Origin: Flammeovirgaceae bacterium UBA7330
GTDB lineage: Bacteria > Bacteroidota > Bacteroidia > Cytophagales > Cyclobacteriaceae
Length of the DNA: 64,000 nucleotides
Assembly: GCA_002471275.1 (NCBI GenBank)
Contig: DKPQ01000023.1
Span: forward strand, 478,102 to 542,101
Reading direction: 5' to 3'
Position numbers and translations under genes: made by a program. Below are positions 35,109-42,873 of the stretch, in pieces (the first letter of the stretch is position 1; every line of letters begins with the position of its first letter). Under the pieces are notes generated by a model. That model was given only the letters and a program-made list of their open reading frames with translations. It was not told the DNA's origin and did not search any database.

Positions 35109-35693
35109 ATGGATAAATATTTTTTGATCCTTTTCTTCGCCACCTTCGGCATGAGTCACTCAATAAAGTCTCAATCCATCCTGGATGGAGAACTGTCCAG
35201 ACGCATGGATCAGGGGGTCTTACTGATGGAAGCCGGTCAATATGAGTCGGCTCAACAGGAGTTCCTATTCGTGATGAGTAAGATGGAATCACTACCGTCT
35301 GAAATGGCCTATTACTTTGGTAGAAACAGCTTTCATCTTACTAAATATAAGCAAAGTATTAACTGGCTAAACAAATACATACAGCTCAAAGGCACCCAGG
35401 GGCGATACTATGATATGGCCATTAAATACCTGCAACTGGCAGAAGAAGAATATATCAAAATCAGTAAAGAGCAAACCGCAGAGATCCAAAAGGAACTCCA
35501 GGGCGATGACTACAACTGTGGCGGACTGCAAAAAATGATCTGTCCGGTCTGCAATGGCACGGGAGTGATCGTTAAAGATGGCCCTTTTGACAGGATCTAT
35601 CAAACATGTCCGTACTCCCTTGGTGAGTCCTTTCTGACGTGTGAAGAGTACAACCAGTTTATGCGTGGAGAGCTGGAGCCAAAGACCCAATAA
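35109..35693 (+). CDS. Secreted TPR-like protein with DnaJ-type CxxCxGxG motif
   Basis: A 194-residue exported protein. The ATG at 35109 opens a signal peptide (MDKYFLILFFATFGMSHSIK); earlier in-frame codons are non-ATG. The mature N-terminal half looks like two TPR-type helical hairpins (GVLLMEAGQYESAQQEFLFV, then YKQSINWLNKYIQL). The C-terminal part has six Cys, including CPVCNGTGVIV, which resembles one zinc-finger repeat of DnaJ, followed by QTCPYSLGESFLTCEEY. It may be a periplasmic scaffold or chaperone-like protein, but no function is known. It ends three bases before the convergent deoxyhypusine-synthase-family gene. Confidence 0.68.
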   Translation: MDKYFLILFFATFGMSHSIKSQSILDGELSRRMDQGVLLMEAGQYESAQQEFLFVMSKMESLPSEMAYYFGRNSFHLTKYKQSINWLNKYIQLKGTQGRYYDMAIKYLQLAEEEYIKISKEQTAEIQKELQGDDYNCGGLQKMICPVCNGTGVIVKDGPFDRIYQTCPYSLGESFLTCEEYNQFMRGELEPKTQ

Positions 35694-35696
35694 CTT

Positions 35697-36671
35697 CTAC
35701 CAACCCAAAATATATGCGAAAATCAGAGGTGCTACTATGGTAGCATCAGATTCCACAATGAATTTTGGGGTGTTTACGTCAAGCTTACCCCAGGTAATTT
35801 TTTCATTTGGAACCGCCCCACTGTAGGAGCCATAACTGGTGGTAGAATCTGATATCTGGCAGAAATAGCTCCAGAACGGTGTGTTTTCCAGCTCAAGGTC
35901 CTGATAGAGCATAGGCACCACGCAAATGGGGAAATCACCTGCAATACCTCCTCCAATCTGGAAAAAACCTATCCCATCCTCACCTGCATTCTTTGTATAC
36001 CAATCTGCCAGAAAAGTCATATACTCGATCCCTGATTTCATGGTGCTCGGCTTCAATTCACCTTTTATGCAGTAGCTGGCGAAAATATTGCCGAGCGTTG
36101 AGTCTTCCCAACCAGGCACGATCATGGGTAAATTTTTCTCCATGGCTGCCAGCATCCAGCTATTTTTAGGATCTATCTCAAAATACTCATTCAGCATCCC
36201 GCTTTTAAGCAGCTTATACATAAATTCATGTGGAAAATATCGCTCTCCCTTATCCTCAGCATCTTTCCAGATCTTGAATATGTGCTTTTGAATGCGACGA
36301 AATGCTTCTTCTTCAGGGATACAGGTATCAGTTACTCTATTAAGCCCCTGTTCCAATAGCGCTCCTTCATCCTCTGGTGTCAGGTCCCTGTAATTTGGAA
36401 TTCGCTTGTAGTGAGTGTGAGCAACAAGGTTCATGATGTCCTCTTCGAGGTTGGCTCCAGTACATGAAATGATATGTACTTTATCTCTGCGGATCATTTC
36501 CGAAAAGGAAATCCCAAGCTCCCCAGTGCTCATGGCACCAGCAAGTGAAACAAGCATTTTCTTGTTTTCATCCAAATGCCTGACATAGCCTTTGGCAGCG
36601 TCTACCAAGGCAGCAGCATTGAAATGAAGAAAATGTTTCTCTATAAAAGAAGTGATTGGTTTTTCAGACAT
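35697..36671 (-). CDS. Deoxyhypusine synthase family protein
   Basis: A 324-residue protein of the deoxyhypusine synthase fold. It has the NAD-binding loops LVSLAGAMSTGELG and SCTGANLEEDIMN, and an active-site Lys296 in ITWGKLD at the place of the eukaryotic catalytic Lys in VSWGK. Eukaryotic and archaeal enzymes move an aminobutyl group from spermidine to eIF5A. Bacteria lack eIF5A, so these homologues are thought to act in polyamine metabolism, for example making homospermidine. That is inference here. The catalytic residues appear intact. An agmatine-deiminase-family gene lies 2.5 kb away but encodes an exported protein. Confidence 0.88.
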   Translation of the reverse strand: MSEKPITSFIEKHFLHFNAAALVDAAKGYVRHLDENKKMLVSLAGAMSTGELGISFSEMIRRDKVHIISCTGANLEEDIMNLVAHTHYKRIPNYRDLTPEDEGALLEQGLNRVTDTCIPEEEAFRRIQKHIFKIWKDAEDKGERYFPHEFMYKLLKSGMLNEYFEIDPKNSWMLAAMEKNLPMIVPGWEDSTLGNIFASYCIKGELKPSTMKSGIEYMTFLADWYTKNAGEDGIGFFQIGGGIAGDFPICVVPMLYQDLELENTPFWSYFCQISDSTTSYGSYSGAVPNEKITWGKLDVNTPKFIVESDATIVAPLIFAYILGW

Positions 36672-36690
36672 AATTCTATCAATAGAAATT

Positions 36691-36698
36691 CAAAACTA
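36691..36698 (-). promoter_or_regulatory. -7 box for the deoxyhypusine synthase family gene
   Basis: TAGTTTTG on the minus strand, a full TAnnTTTG match 20 bases upstream of the ATG. The nearest TTG (36715-36713) is only 14 bases further up, so the -33 element is uncertain. Confidence 0.45.
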
Positions 36699-36776
36699 AA
36701 GATCTTTTAAGACAAGCCTTGAATTACCTTCGATAAAATTACTGGTAAATGAAATTCCTCTGTCCTAACCCAACTT

Positions 36777-36887
36777 TTATCCTATATAAAACAGGGTAAG
36801 TAGTGAAAGGACAATTAATGACAATGTAGTGAGTTTAATCAACTCTTTCCTCACATCAATCGGTTGTGTTTGATTTTTTTCTTCCAT
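36777..36887 (-). CDS. Very small single-helix membrane protein (36 residues)
   Basis: ATG at 36887, stop at 36777. The product starts with a polar, charged segment (MEEKNQTQPIDVRKELIKL). One hydrophobic helix (residues about 20-35) follows and runs to the C-terminus. The pattern of soluble N-terminus plus one C-terminal helix is that of a tail-anchored small protein. It lies 59 bases downstream of the barrel protein and in the same direction as the ECF sigma factor operon, so it may be its third gene. No family is recognised. It could be a chance reading, but the composition is convincing. Confidence 0.5.
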   Translation of the reverse strand: MEEKNQTQPIDVRKELIKLTTLSLIVLSLLTLFYIG

Positions 36888-36946
36888 GGCGATAATTCGG
36901 TTAATTAATTTTATGACCCACCATTTTGAAAAAGGGTTGTAAAGAA

Positions 36947-38353
36947 TTAATTAAATCTGTAGCGAATCCCTGTATTTATTCCAAGACCACTTGGAGAAGC
37001 CACGAATGAAGTATTCTGCTTTGTTAGTGAAGTAATAGGTTGCCTCATATAAGGCTCAATTGTGAACTCAACCTGATCAAAAAGGGCATAACCAATTTGT
37101 AATCCGCCCAACCCGGCAAAACTAATCTCACGATATGGTGAACTCTTACCAGGGCCTATTGATACATTGGCCACATCACTATTGGGATCTTCCAGCTTGT
37201 TACCCAGGTAGAGGTTTGTAGCTATACCAGCATTTAAAACAATATTCAACCTATTGTCAATCAATATGAAGCCCGCTTTTACCGGCAGCGACGCAAACTG
37301 GAACGTATTGTCAAAATTGACATCCTGATAACTATACTGAATGATTTTCTCTGAGCCTACCAGGCTGTTCAGTTCTGTGACACCTCTGGTTTCGGAAGAG
37401 GCAGCTATTGGTTCCACTACGTTTGGAGACTCAACAACCACATTTGTTTGTGTCACTGCATCTGCCTGCGTGTAGTAGATACCACTCTCCACTATCCAGT
37501 TACTGCTAACCCTGACTCCAAAATTAAGCCCCATGTCAATAGTAGAACCACTTTTCATTCCTTCGCGGACAGCAGGGGATTGACTTTCAATCCTGAAGGA
37601 ATTGCTAGCTGCATAATTCTCAGCTGTAGAAAGATTAAGGCTGCTTGCCAAGAGATTGCTGGGTCCAGACTGATAGTTTGGATCAAAACTTCCGGATCCT
37701 ATGCCAACACCAGCCCAAAATTTCTCCTGGCCTTGAGCTCTTCTGGATTTTCGTGGTAAAAATTTTCCGTTGATCGGCTTATTGTACATTCTTCGCTCTA
37801 CATTGGCGTCAATAGTATATTGTACATTGGCTTGTTCGATGCGCATTCCATCCAGCGCAAATACCAGATATTTTGGTGTCAACTCCTCATCTTCAGCCTG
37901 ATTGGAAAGGAAGTAACCGGTACGACTCTTTGTGTTTCTATTATTTGCATCCCCCACGTCTGAAGTATAAACAAGGGGCTTTTGGTTATTTTCTTCTCGA
38001 TCTATTGTTCCGGCTATCGTTCCTGCAAATCGCTCAATATCAGATGGCTCATTGGATGACAGCTGATCCTGAAGTGGTACTTCCTGGGAATTTGAGTCTG
38101 TAAGTATGTTATTATTGATCGTCTTATCAGATATCAGATAGTTTATGCCCAGAAACGCTGCAATAAACATAGCAGCTGCTGCGGCCCACTGATAAAACAT
38201 GGCCTTACGCTTGAGTGACGCCATTTGTTGATAGGCTAAATCACGCTCAATATTGCTCCAAACACCAGGATTTGGTTGCTCTGAGGCATCCTCAAAAGCA
38301 TCCTTCCACTCCTGTTCGAAGCTGTCTCCCTCAAAGTTCTCCCGCCTTGCCAT
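36947..38353 (-). CDS. Inner-membrane-anchored outer-membrane beta-barrel protein, sigma factor partner
   Basis: A 468-residue protein with three parts. Residues 1-50 are a charged cytoplasmic segment with EQPNPGVWSNIERDLAYQQM, similar to short N-terminal regions seen after ECF sigma factors in Bacteroidota. Residues about 53-74 are a transmembrane helix. After a long polar linker, residues about 215-468 alternate like a PorT-type outer-membrane barrel and end in GIRYRFN, with the aromatic C-terminus of barrels. The gene overlaps the sigma factor gene by 23 bases. It may act as an anti-sigma factor that senses the outer membrane directly. That role is inferred from order and topology. Confidence 0.75.
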   Translation of the reverse strand: MARRENFEGDSFEQEWKDAFEDASEQPNPGVWSNIERDLAYQQMASLKRKAMFYQWAAAAAMFIAAFLGINYLISDKTINNNILTDSNSQEVPLQDQLSSNEPSDIERFAGTIAGTIDREENNQKPLVYTSDVGDANNRNTKSRTGYFLSNQAEDEELTPKYLVFALDGMRIEQANVQYTIDANVERRMYNKPINGKFLPRKSRRAQGQEKFWAGVGIGSGSFDPNYQSGPSNLLASSLNLSTAENYAASNSFRIESQSPAVREGMKSGSTIDMGLNFGVRVSSNWIVESGIYYTQADAVTQTNVVVESPNVVEPIAASSETRGVTELNSLVGSEKIIQYSYQDVNFDNTFQFASLPVKAGFILIDNRLNIVLNAGIATNLYLGNKLEDPNSDVANVSIGPGKSSPYREISFAGLGGLQIGYALFDQVEFTIEPYMRQPITSLTKQNTSFVASPSGLGINTGIRYRFN

Positions 38354-38891
38354 AATTCACCTTATTGCTTTCATTGATCCATTCCTTCAACAAACTTTTT
38401 GCTCTTGCATATTGGGATTTGGATGTTCCTTCACTCAGGTCCAGCATATCAGCAATTTCATGGTGTTTAAACCCTTCAATTGCATACAGGTTGAAAATAA
38501 TCTGGCACCCGCTAGGAAGCCTTCTGATCATTTCCATGAGTTCTTTCTGACTAAGTGAAGAAACTGCAGTTTCATTTGCACTGTATTGATTCAGATCATT
38601 CACATCTACCATAGGATATAAGTACAACTTACTCCTTTGGTGATTTAGAGCTGTATTAATTACAATTCGCTTTATCCAATATGCCAGTGAGGAATCCTTT
38701 CTGAAGTCTCCTATTTTTTTGAAGACTTTCAAGAAAGCTTCCTGAAGAATATCCTCAGCTTCCTGCTCCATTTTTGTATAGCGCAAAGCAACAGCATACA
38801 TCCGCGGAGCGAAAGTGTCATACAGTTGTTGCTGCGCTTTCGCATCTTGCTTGCAGCAACCTTTGATTAATTCTTCTTCACTGAAATGCAT
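38331..38891 (-). CDS. ECF-type RNA polymerase sigma factor
   Basis: A 186-residue sigma-70 family factor of the extracytoplasmic function group. Region 2 contains YTKMEQEAEDILQEAFLKVF and AYWIKRIVINTALNHQR. Region 4 has RLPSGCQIIFNLYAIEGF followed by the helix-turn-helix HHEIADMLDLSEGTSKSQYAR. It would direct polymerase to a small regulon and is probably held by the overlapping downstream membrane protein. Target promoters were not identified. The family is large, and resemblance to SigP of the PorXY pathway cannot be judged by eye. Confidence 0.93.
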   Translation of the reverse strand: MHFSEEELIKGCCKQDAKAQQQLYDTFAPRMYAVALRYTKMEQEAEDILQEAFLKVFKKIGDFRKDSSLAYWIKRIVINTALNHQRSKLYLYPMVDVNDLNQYSANETAVSSLSQKELMEMIRRLPSGCQIIFNLYAIEGFKHHEIADMLDLSEGTSKSQYARAKSLLKEWINESNKVNYGKAGEL

Positions 38892-39206
38892 CCAGCCTGT
38901 TTTTCTTAACCTAATGACGCTTAATTGAATAAAATAGTTGTAATGATTAAAAAAATCTTTTCAACTGACAGTACACGGTAAATTATGGCAATATCTCTGA
39001 TAAGGCAAGTTTTTCTGATGTCTCCACCAAGTCCTTTGCAATTTTGATTCGATAAAATTTTCAATTCACTGATTACCAATTCATTACAAAATAATTTAAA
39101 ACAATCAGGAGATTCCATATTGCTCTCAGATCAAATTGATTGAAATTTTCAGGGTATTGGTTGAATAACTTCCTCGCATAAGATGGTTGGTCAATAATTT
39201 TGCTAT
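38892..39206. other. Divergent intergenic region, AT-rich, no gene seen
   Basis: Lies between the sigma factor and the exported deiminase. A 65-codon reading on the minus strand (38921-39118) has no plausible protein features and is not accepted. TAATTTTG at 39195-39202 matches the -7 box but sits only four bases before the deiminase ATG, so it is probably coincidental. No hairpin or repeat stands out. Confidence 0.5.
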
Positions 39207-40415
39207 ATGATAAGAGGACGATACAATCGATTGATTATCAATTTGACCATCTTCTGGTTTCTGACTGGCTGCATAGACACTCCCTATTCAACCACGCAAT
39301 GGACTACCGCAGCTGAGTTTGAGGCGCAGGAAAGCACTTTCATGTGCTGGAACCCGACATTCCAACGAACAATACTCAACCTTACTTATACAATAGCAGA
39401 ACATGATCATGTCACATTATTCTACAATGAGCGATATCACCAACCGAAAAACATAGAGCAAATCCTGAAAAACAGAGGCGTCAACATCAGTAACATTACC
39501 CTGTCGCCATTTAACCTGGAAAATGACAACGTCTGGATCCGCGACTATGGCCCTATATTCATTCATAATACTGATGGTCAACAGGACATTTTATCTTTTA
39601 AATATGATCATGAGGCCAATCAGGAATACAATCTATTTGGTGAACAGTACTCATCCAAGATGAGGCTGTCATTCATGAGAAGCAATATTTACAGTGCTGG
39701 TGGTGGCCGGGAAATCAATGGGAAAGGTACGATGCTCTTGATAGAAAGCTACGAAAAATCCCTCAATCCGGAATTAAGCATTCAGCAGATCGAAGAGGAG
39801 TACAAGCAAAAGCTCCATCAAAAAAATATCATCTGGCTGAAACGAGGTATCCCCCAGGATGATGCTTTTGACAATGGTCCTGTTTTTGAAAATATCTATG
39901 GAAATGGAGTAAATGGACACATTGATGAATTTTGCAGATTTGCGGATGCACAAACAATACTCCTGGCTCAGGTCGATCCAAATGACTTAATGAGAGATGA
40001 ATATTATCGGATTGTGAATGAAAGGCTGGAAGAAAGCTATCATATATTGAAAAATGCCAGGGATCAGGACGGCAATCCATTTAAGATCATCAGGGTCCCG
40101 CAGGCACCCATTCTTTTCAATAATGGAAAATACAATGGTAAAGACATCTATTACACACCTGTCACCAGCTACCTCAATTTTGTGATAACGAATAACTCGG
40201 TGATCGTGCCATCCTACTATAGTGAGGGAGATCCAGAATTTATTTTTGAAAAAGATGAAGCGGCAAGGGGTGTATTTTCCGAAGTTTTCAAACATCGGAA
40301 GGTAGTGATGAGCGATGCGCTTGAACTAAACTATAGCGGTGGTGGCTTACATTGCATTACCCTGCACAAACCCAAAACCCGAAACTCAAAAAGCAAACTA
40401 CTTGGCTCCTCATAG
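39207..40415 (+). CDS. Exported agmatine deiminase / peptidylarginine deiminase family lipoprotein
   Basis: A 402-residue member of the guanidino-modifying (pentein) family related to agmatine deiminase and the Porphyromonas PPAD. Key residues are visible: Asp113 in NVWIRDYGPIF, His-Asp in NGHIDEFCRF, and the nucleophile Cys383 in GGGLHCITLH. Agmatine deiminases are normally cytoplasmic, but this one begins with a lipoprotein signal (lipobox WFLTGC, Cys22). It should therefore act in the periplasm or at the surface on external agmatine or peptidyl-arginine. It ends one base from the convergent receiver-protein stop. The true substrate is open. Confidence 0.87.
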   Translation: MIRGRYNRLIINLTIFWFLTGCIDTPYSTTQWTTAAEFEAQESTFMCWNPTFQRTILNLTYTIAEHDHVTLFYNERYHQPKNIEQILKNRGVNISNITLSPFNLENDNVWIRDYGPIFIHNTDGQQDILSFKYDHEANQEYNLFGEQYSSKMRLSFMRSNIYSAGGGREINGKGTMLLIESYEKSLNPELSIQQIEEEYKQKLHQKNIIWLKRGIPQDDAFDNGPVFENIYGNGVNGHIDEFCRFADAQTILLAQVDPNDLMRDEYYRIVNERLEESYHILKNARDQDGNPFKIIRVPQAPILFNNGKYNGKDIYYTPVTSYLNFVITNNSVIVPSYYSEGDPEFIFEKDEAARGVFSEVFKHRKVVMSDALELNYSGGGLHCITLHKPKTRNSKSKLLGSS

Positions 40416-40416
40416 G

Positions 40417-40833
40417 CTATAGATGATTCGAAAAATGCTTTTCAATAATTTTTTGGATGCGATCGGCATCCAGATATTTATTCAAATAATCATATACCAA
40501 TGGATTGCTTTTGGCTCTCTCTAAATCATCCGGATTCAGCGAAGTTGTGAGCATCACCAGCACCACCTGTGCCTTCTGAATATCTTCAAGTTTCTCATAT
40601 TCATCCAAAAACTCCCAACCATCTATCTTTGGCATATTGATATCCAGGAAAATAATGGCTGGTTGCGGGTGCTTACCATCTATGCTGGACTTTAGATAGT
40701 CTAATGCTTCTTCTCCATCCAACGCCACATGAATTTCTTCCGTAATATCCATGCGATTGATCAATCGCTTATGGAAGAAATTGCAATCTTCATCATCATC
40801 TACCAATAGAATACTGTTGAGTTTTTTCTTCAT
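40417..40833 (-). CDS. Single-domain response regulator
   Basis: A 138-residue CheY-like receiver with acidic pocket VDDDED (11-16), phosphoacceptor Asp64 (IIFLDINMPKIDGWEF), switch Thr in VMLTTSLN and conserved Lys in YLNKYLD. There is no output domain, so it probably relays phosphate or acts through protein contacts. It overlaps the kinase gene by four bases (ATGA), and the kinase is its obvious partner. Confidence 0.93.
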   Translation of the reverse strand: MKKKLNSILLVDDDEDCNFFHKRLINRMDITEEIHVALDGEEALDYLKSSIDGKHPQPAIIFLDINMPKIDGWEFLDEYEKLEDIQKAQVVLVMLTTSLNPDDLERAKSNPLVYDYLNKYLDADRIQKIIEKHFSNHL

Positions 40834-42710
40834 AGGTTATCCGTCAAAATGCTAAAGTAAAAAGTACTACCATTATTAGGGGAAGATTTTAACCATATTT
40901 TCCCATGATGGATCTCTACAATTTTTTTTGCATATGCCAGACCTATTCCTGACCCTTCGTATTTACTCTTATTATGTAGCCTTCGAAACAGTGTAAATAC
41001 TTTTTCATAGTCCTTTTCTCTGATTCCTATACCATTATCAGTAAAACTAAATTGCCAACCATTAGATATTTGCTCAGCCTGTATCTGGATCCTTGGTTTT
41101 ATATCTTGCTTCCGAAATTTGATGCCATTTTGGATCAGGTTTTGAAAAAGTAATTTCAATTCAAGCGGATATGCTTTGAGTGTAGGAAGATCATTATAAA
41201 CTATTTCAGCATCGGTAGTCATGATCAGTGCATTGAGGTCCTCAATCACCGATGTAAGTACTTCATTACTATCAATAAGCTTTAACTCTTTCTCTTTGCT
41301 GAGCCTGGAGTAATCCAAAAGTCCAACAATCAGCTCTTGCATGTGATTCGAAGCCCTGATTGAAGCCTCTATGTAATGACGCCCATCAGCATCAATATTC
41401 TGCCCATAGTCTTCGATAAACCCATCCAGATACCTTTGAATAGTAACCAATGGCTCCCTCAAATCGTGAGAGGTGATGTATGCAAACTGCTCCATCTCCT
41501 TTCTCTTTGAATCATTGGCAGCCATCATACGCTGAAGCTCCTCCGATTTTTTTTCCTCAGTCATATCCCAACTAGTGCCCACCATTCTACTTGGATTTCC
41601 CTGTTCATCGTTTTGGACGAGTGATAATGCTCTTAGGTAGTGGATAGATTTATCTGGCCAGACCACCCGAAACTCTGTATTAAATTCTTTTTCCCCGTTT
41701 ATTGCTAGCCTTGCGTCTCTTCTACACTGGTCTACATCTTCTGGATGGATTGAACTTAACCACTCTTCAAGACTAACCGAAAATCGTCCTTTGGAATAAC
41801 CATATAATCGCAATTGTGCATCATCACCGACCAAATTATCATTTACAATATCATACTCCCAAATACCGATTTTAGAACCTCTTACTGCCAGGGTCAACCT
41901 GTCTGTTACCTGCCTTAACTCATCCTCTGTTTTCTTTCGGTGAGTAATATCCAGGATTTGCGAAACAAAATGAACCGGGTTTCTATCCGTATCTCTCACG
42001 AGTGAGACATTTAATAGCACCCAAACAATATGGCCGTCTTTATGGAAATATCTCTTTTCCATTTCATAACCCGTGATTTTATCATCCAGGAGCAATTGAA
42101 CCTGATTAAGATCTGCATCCAGGTCATCAGGATGAGTAATTTCCTGAAAGGTCTTAGCGAGTAACTCTTTCTCGGAGTAGCCGACAATATTACAAAGCTT
42201 TTTATTGACTTTTAGCCATTTACCGTCTGTAGATACAAGTGCCATTCCCAACGCTGAATGTTCAAAAGCACCTCTAAACTGATTTTCGGCTATGCTTAAT
42301 TTCTTCTCCCGCTCAATAAATTTAGTAATATCAACATGAGCTCCTAAAATGCCAATAGGTTGTCCTACGTCATCTCTGATTACCTTGCCATTGTATTTAA
42401 AATACAATATGGAACCATTTTGATGATTGTATTTAACAACAATGTCGATAGGGTCGGCTTCATTCTCACAATGATTCTCAAAAGATTCTATAATCAAACG
42501 CTGATCTTCCGGGTGGATTAGATTTCTCCAGATAACATGGGTATCACCTTCAGCCGTTAGCGTACGCTTCATCTTGTCGTCTACCCAATCATTTTGTGGA
42601 GTGCTCAGATCCCAATAGTACAGACCATCCAATGCAGTCCCCTTGATAAACTCCAAAACCGAGTCATCAAACCTGATCAAATCATAAAGTTCATCTTGCT
42701 GGTAATTCAC
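40830..42710 (-). CDS. Cytoplasmic PAS-domain sensor histidine kinase
   Basis: A 626-residue kinase without membrane segments. Three PAS/PAC modules (about 20-132, 140-257 and 268-386; for example SIHPEDVDQCRRDARLAI) are followed by a HisKA domain with phosphoacceptor His415 (AYITSHDLREPLVTIQRY). An HATPase_c domain with FQNLIQNGIKF, DNGIGI and GSGIGLAY completes it. The layout resembles bacteriophytochrome-type kinases, but no chromophore GAF domain is present. A GTG start at 42710 is used; the next Met lies at residue 47, inside the first PAS. The signal could be redox, a ligand or light. The coupled single-domain receiver is encoded downstream. Confidence 0.93.
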   Translation of the reverse strand: MNYQQDELYDLIRFDDSVLEFIKGTALDGLYYWDLSTPQNDWVDDKMKRTLTAEGDTHVIWRNLIHPEDQRLIIESFENHCENEADPIDIVVKYNHQNGSILYFKYNGKVIRDDVGQPIGILGAHVDITKFIEREKKLSIAENQFRGAFEHSALGMALVSTDGKWLKVNKKLCNIVGYSEKELLAKTFQEITHPDDLDADLNQVQLLLDDKITGYEMEKRYFHKDGHIVWVLLNVSLVRDTDRNPVHFVSQILDITHRKKTEDELRQVTDRLTLAVRGSKIGIWEYDIVNDNLVGDDAQLRLYGYSKGRFSVSLEEWLSSIHPEDVDQCRRDARLAINGEKEFNTEFRVVWPDKSIHYLRALSLVQNDEQGNPSRMVGTSWDMTEEKKSEELQRMMAANDSKRKEMEQFAYITSHDLREPLVTIQRYLDGFIEDYGQNIDADGRHYIEASIRASNHMQELIVGLLDYSRLSKEKELKLIDSNEVLTSVIEDLNALIMTTDAEIVYNDLPTLKAYPLELKLLFQNLIQNGIKFRKQDIKPRIQIQAEQISNGWQFSFTDNGIGIREKDYEKVFTLFRRLHNKSKYEGSGIGLAYAKKIVEIHHGKIWLKSSPNNGSTFYFSILTDNL

Positions 42711-42821
42711 TCCCGGGAAACTGATTTTTGAACCAAATAAACAATAAGTTTAATGTGGCAATCACTCAGTTCAAAATTTTAATCCGTGTAAATCAACGAA
42801 TTAGCCCATTTTCAGTGTTAT

Positions 42822-42860
42822 ATCGTATTAATAAATCAGGTGTTTACCGTACTAATAAAT
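42822..42860. repeat. Two imperfect 15-base direct repeats, 24-base period
   Basis: ATCGTATTAATAAAT at 42822-42836 and ACCGTACTAATAAAT at 42846-42860 (13 of 15 identical). They lie in the 163-base gap between ychF and the PAS kinase, about 110-150 bases before the kinase start. The spacing of just over two helical turns would suit a regulator binding two sites on one face. No known consensus was recognised. Confidence 0.45.
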
Positions 42861-42873
42861 GATTTGAAAAAAA

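Noticed and set aside
38921..39118. 65-codon minus-strand frame upstream of the sigma factor
   Set aside because: Cys-rich and without domain or signal pattern, in an AT-rich regulatory gap. It lies just 29 bases before the sigma factor start, where a promoter is expected.
39195..39202. TAATTTTG as promoter of the exported deiminase
   Set aside because: It lies four bases before the ATG, so transcription would start within the start codon; no later ATG would keep the signal peptide.
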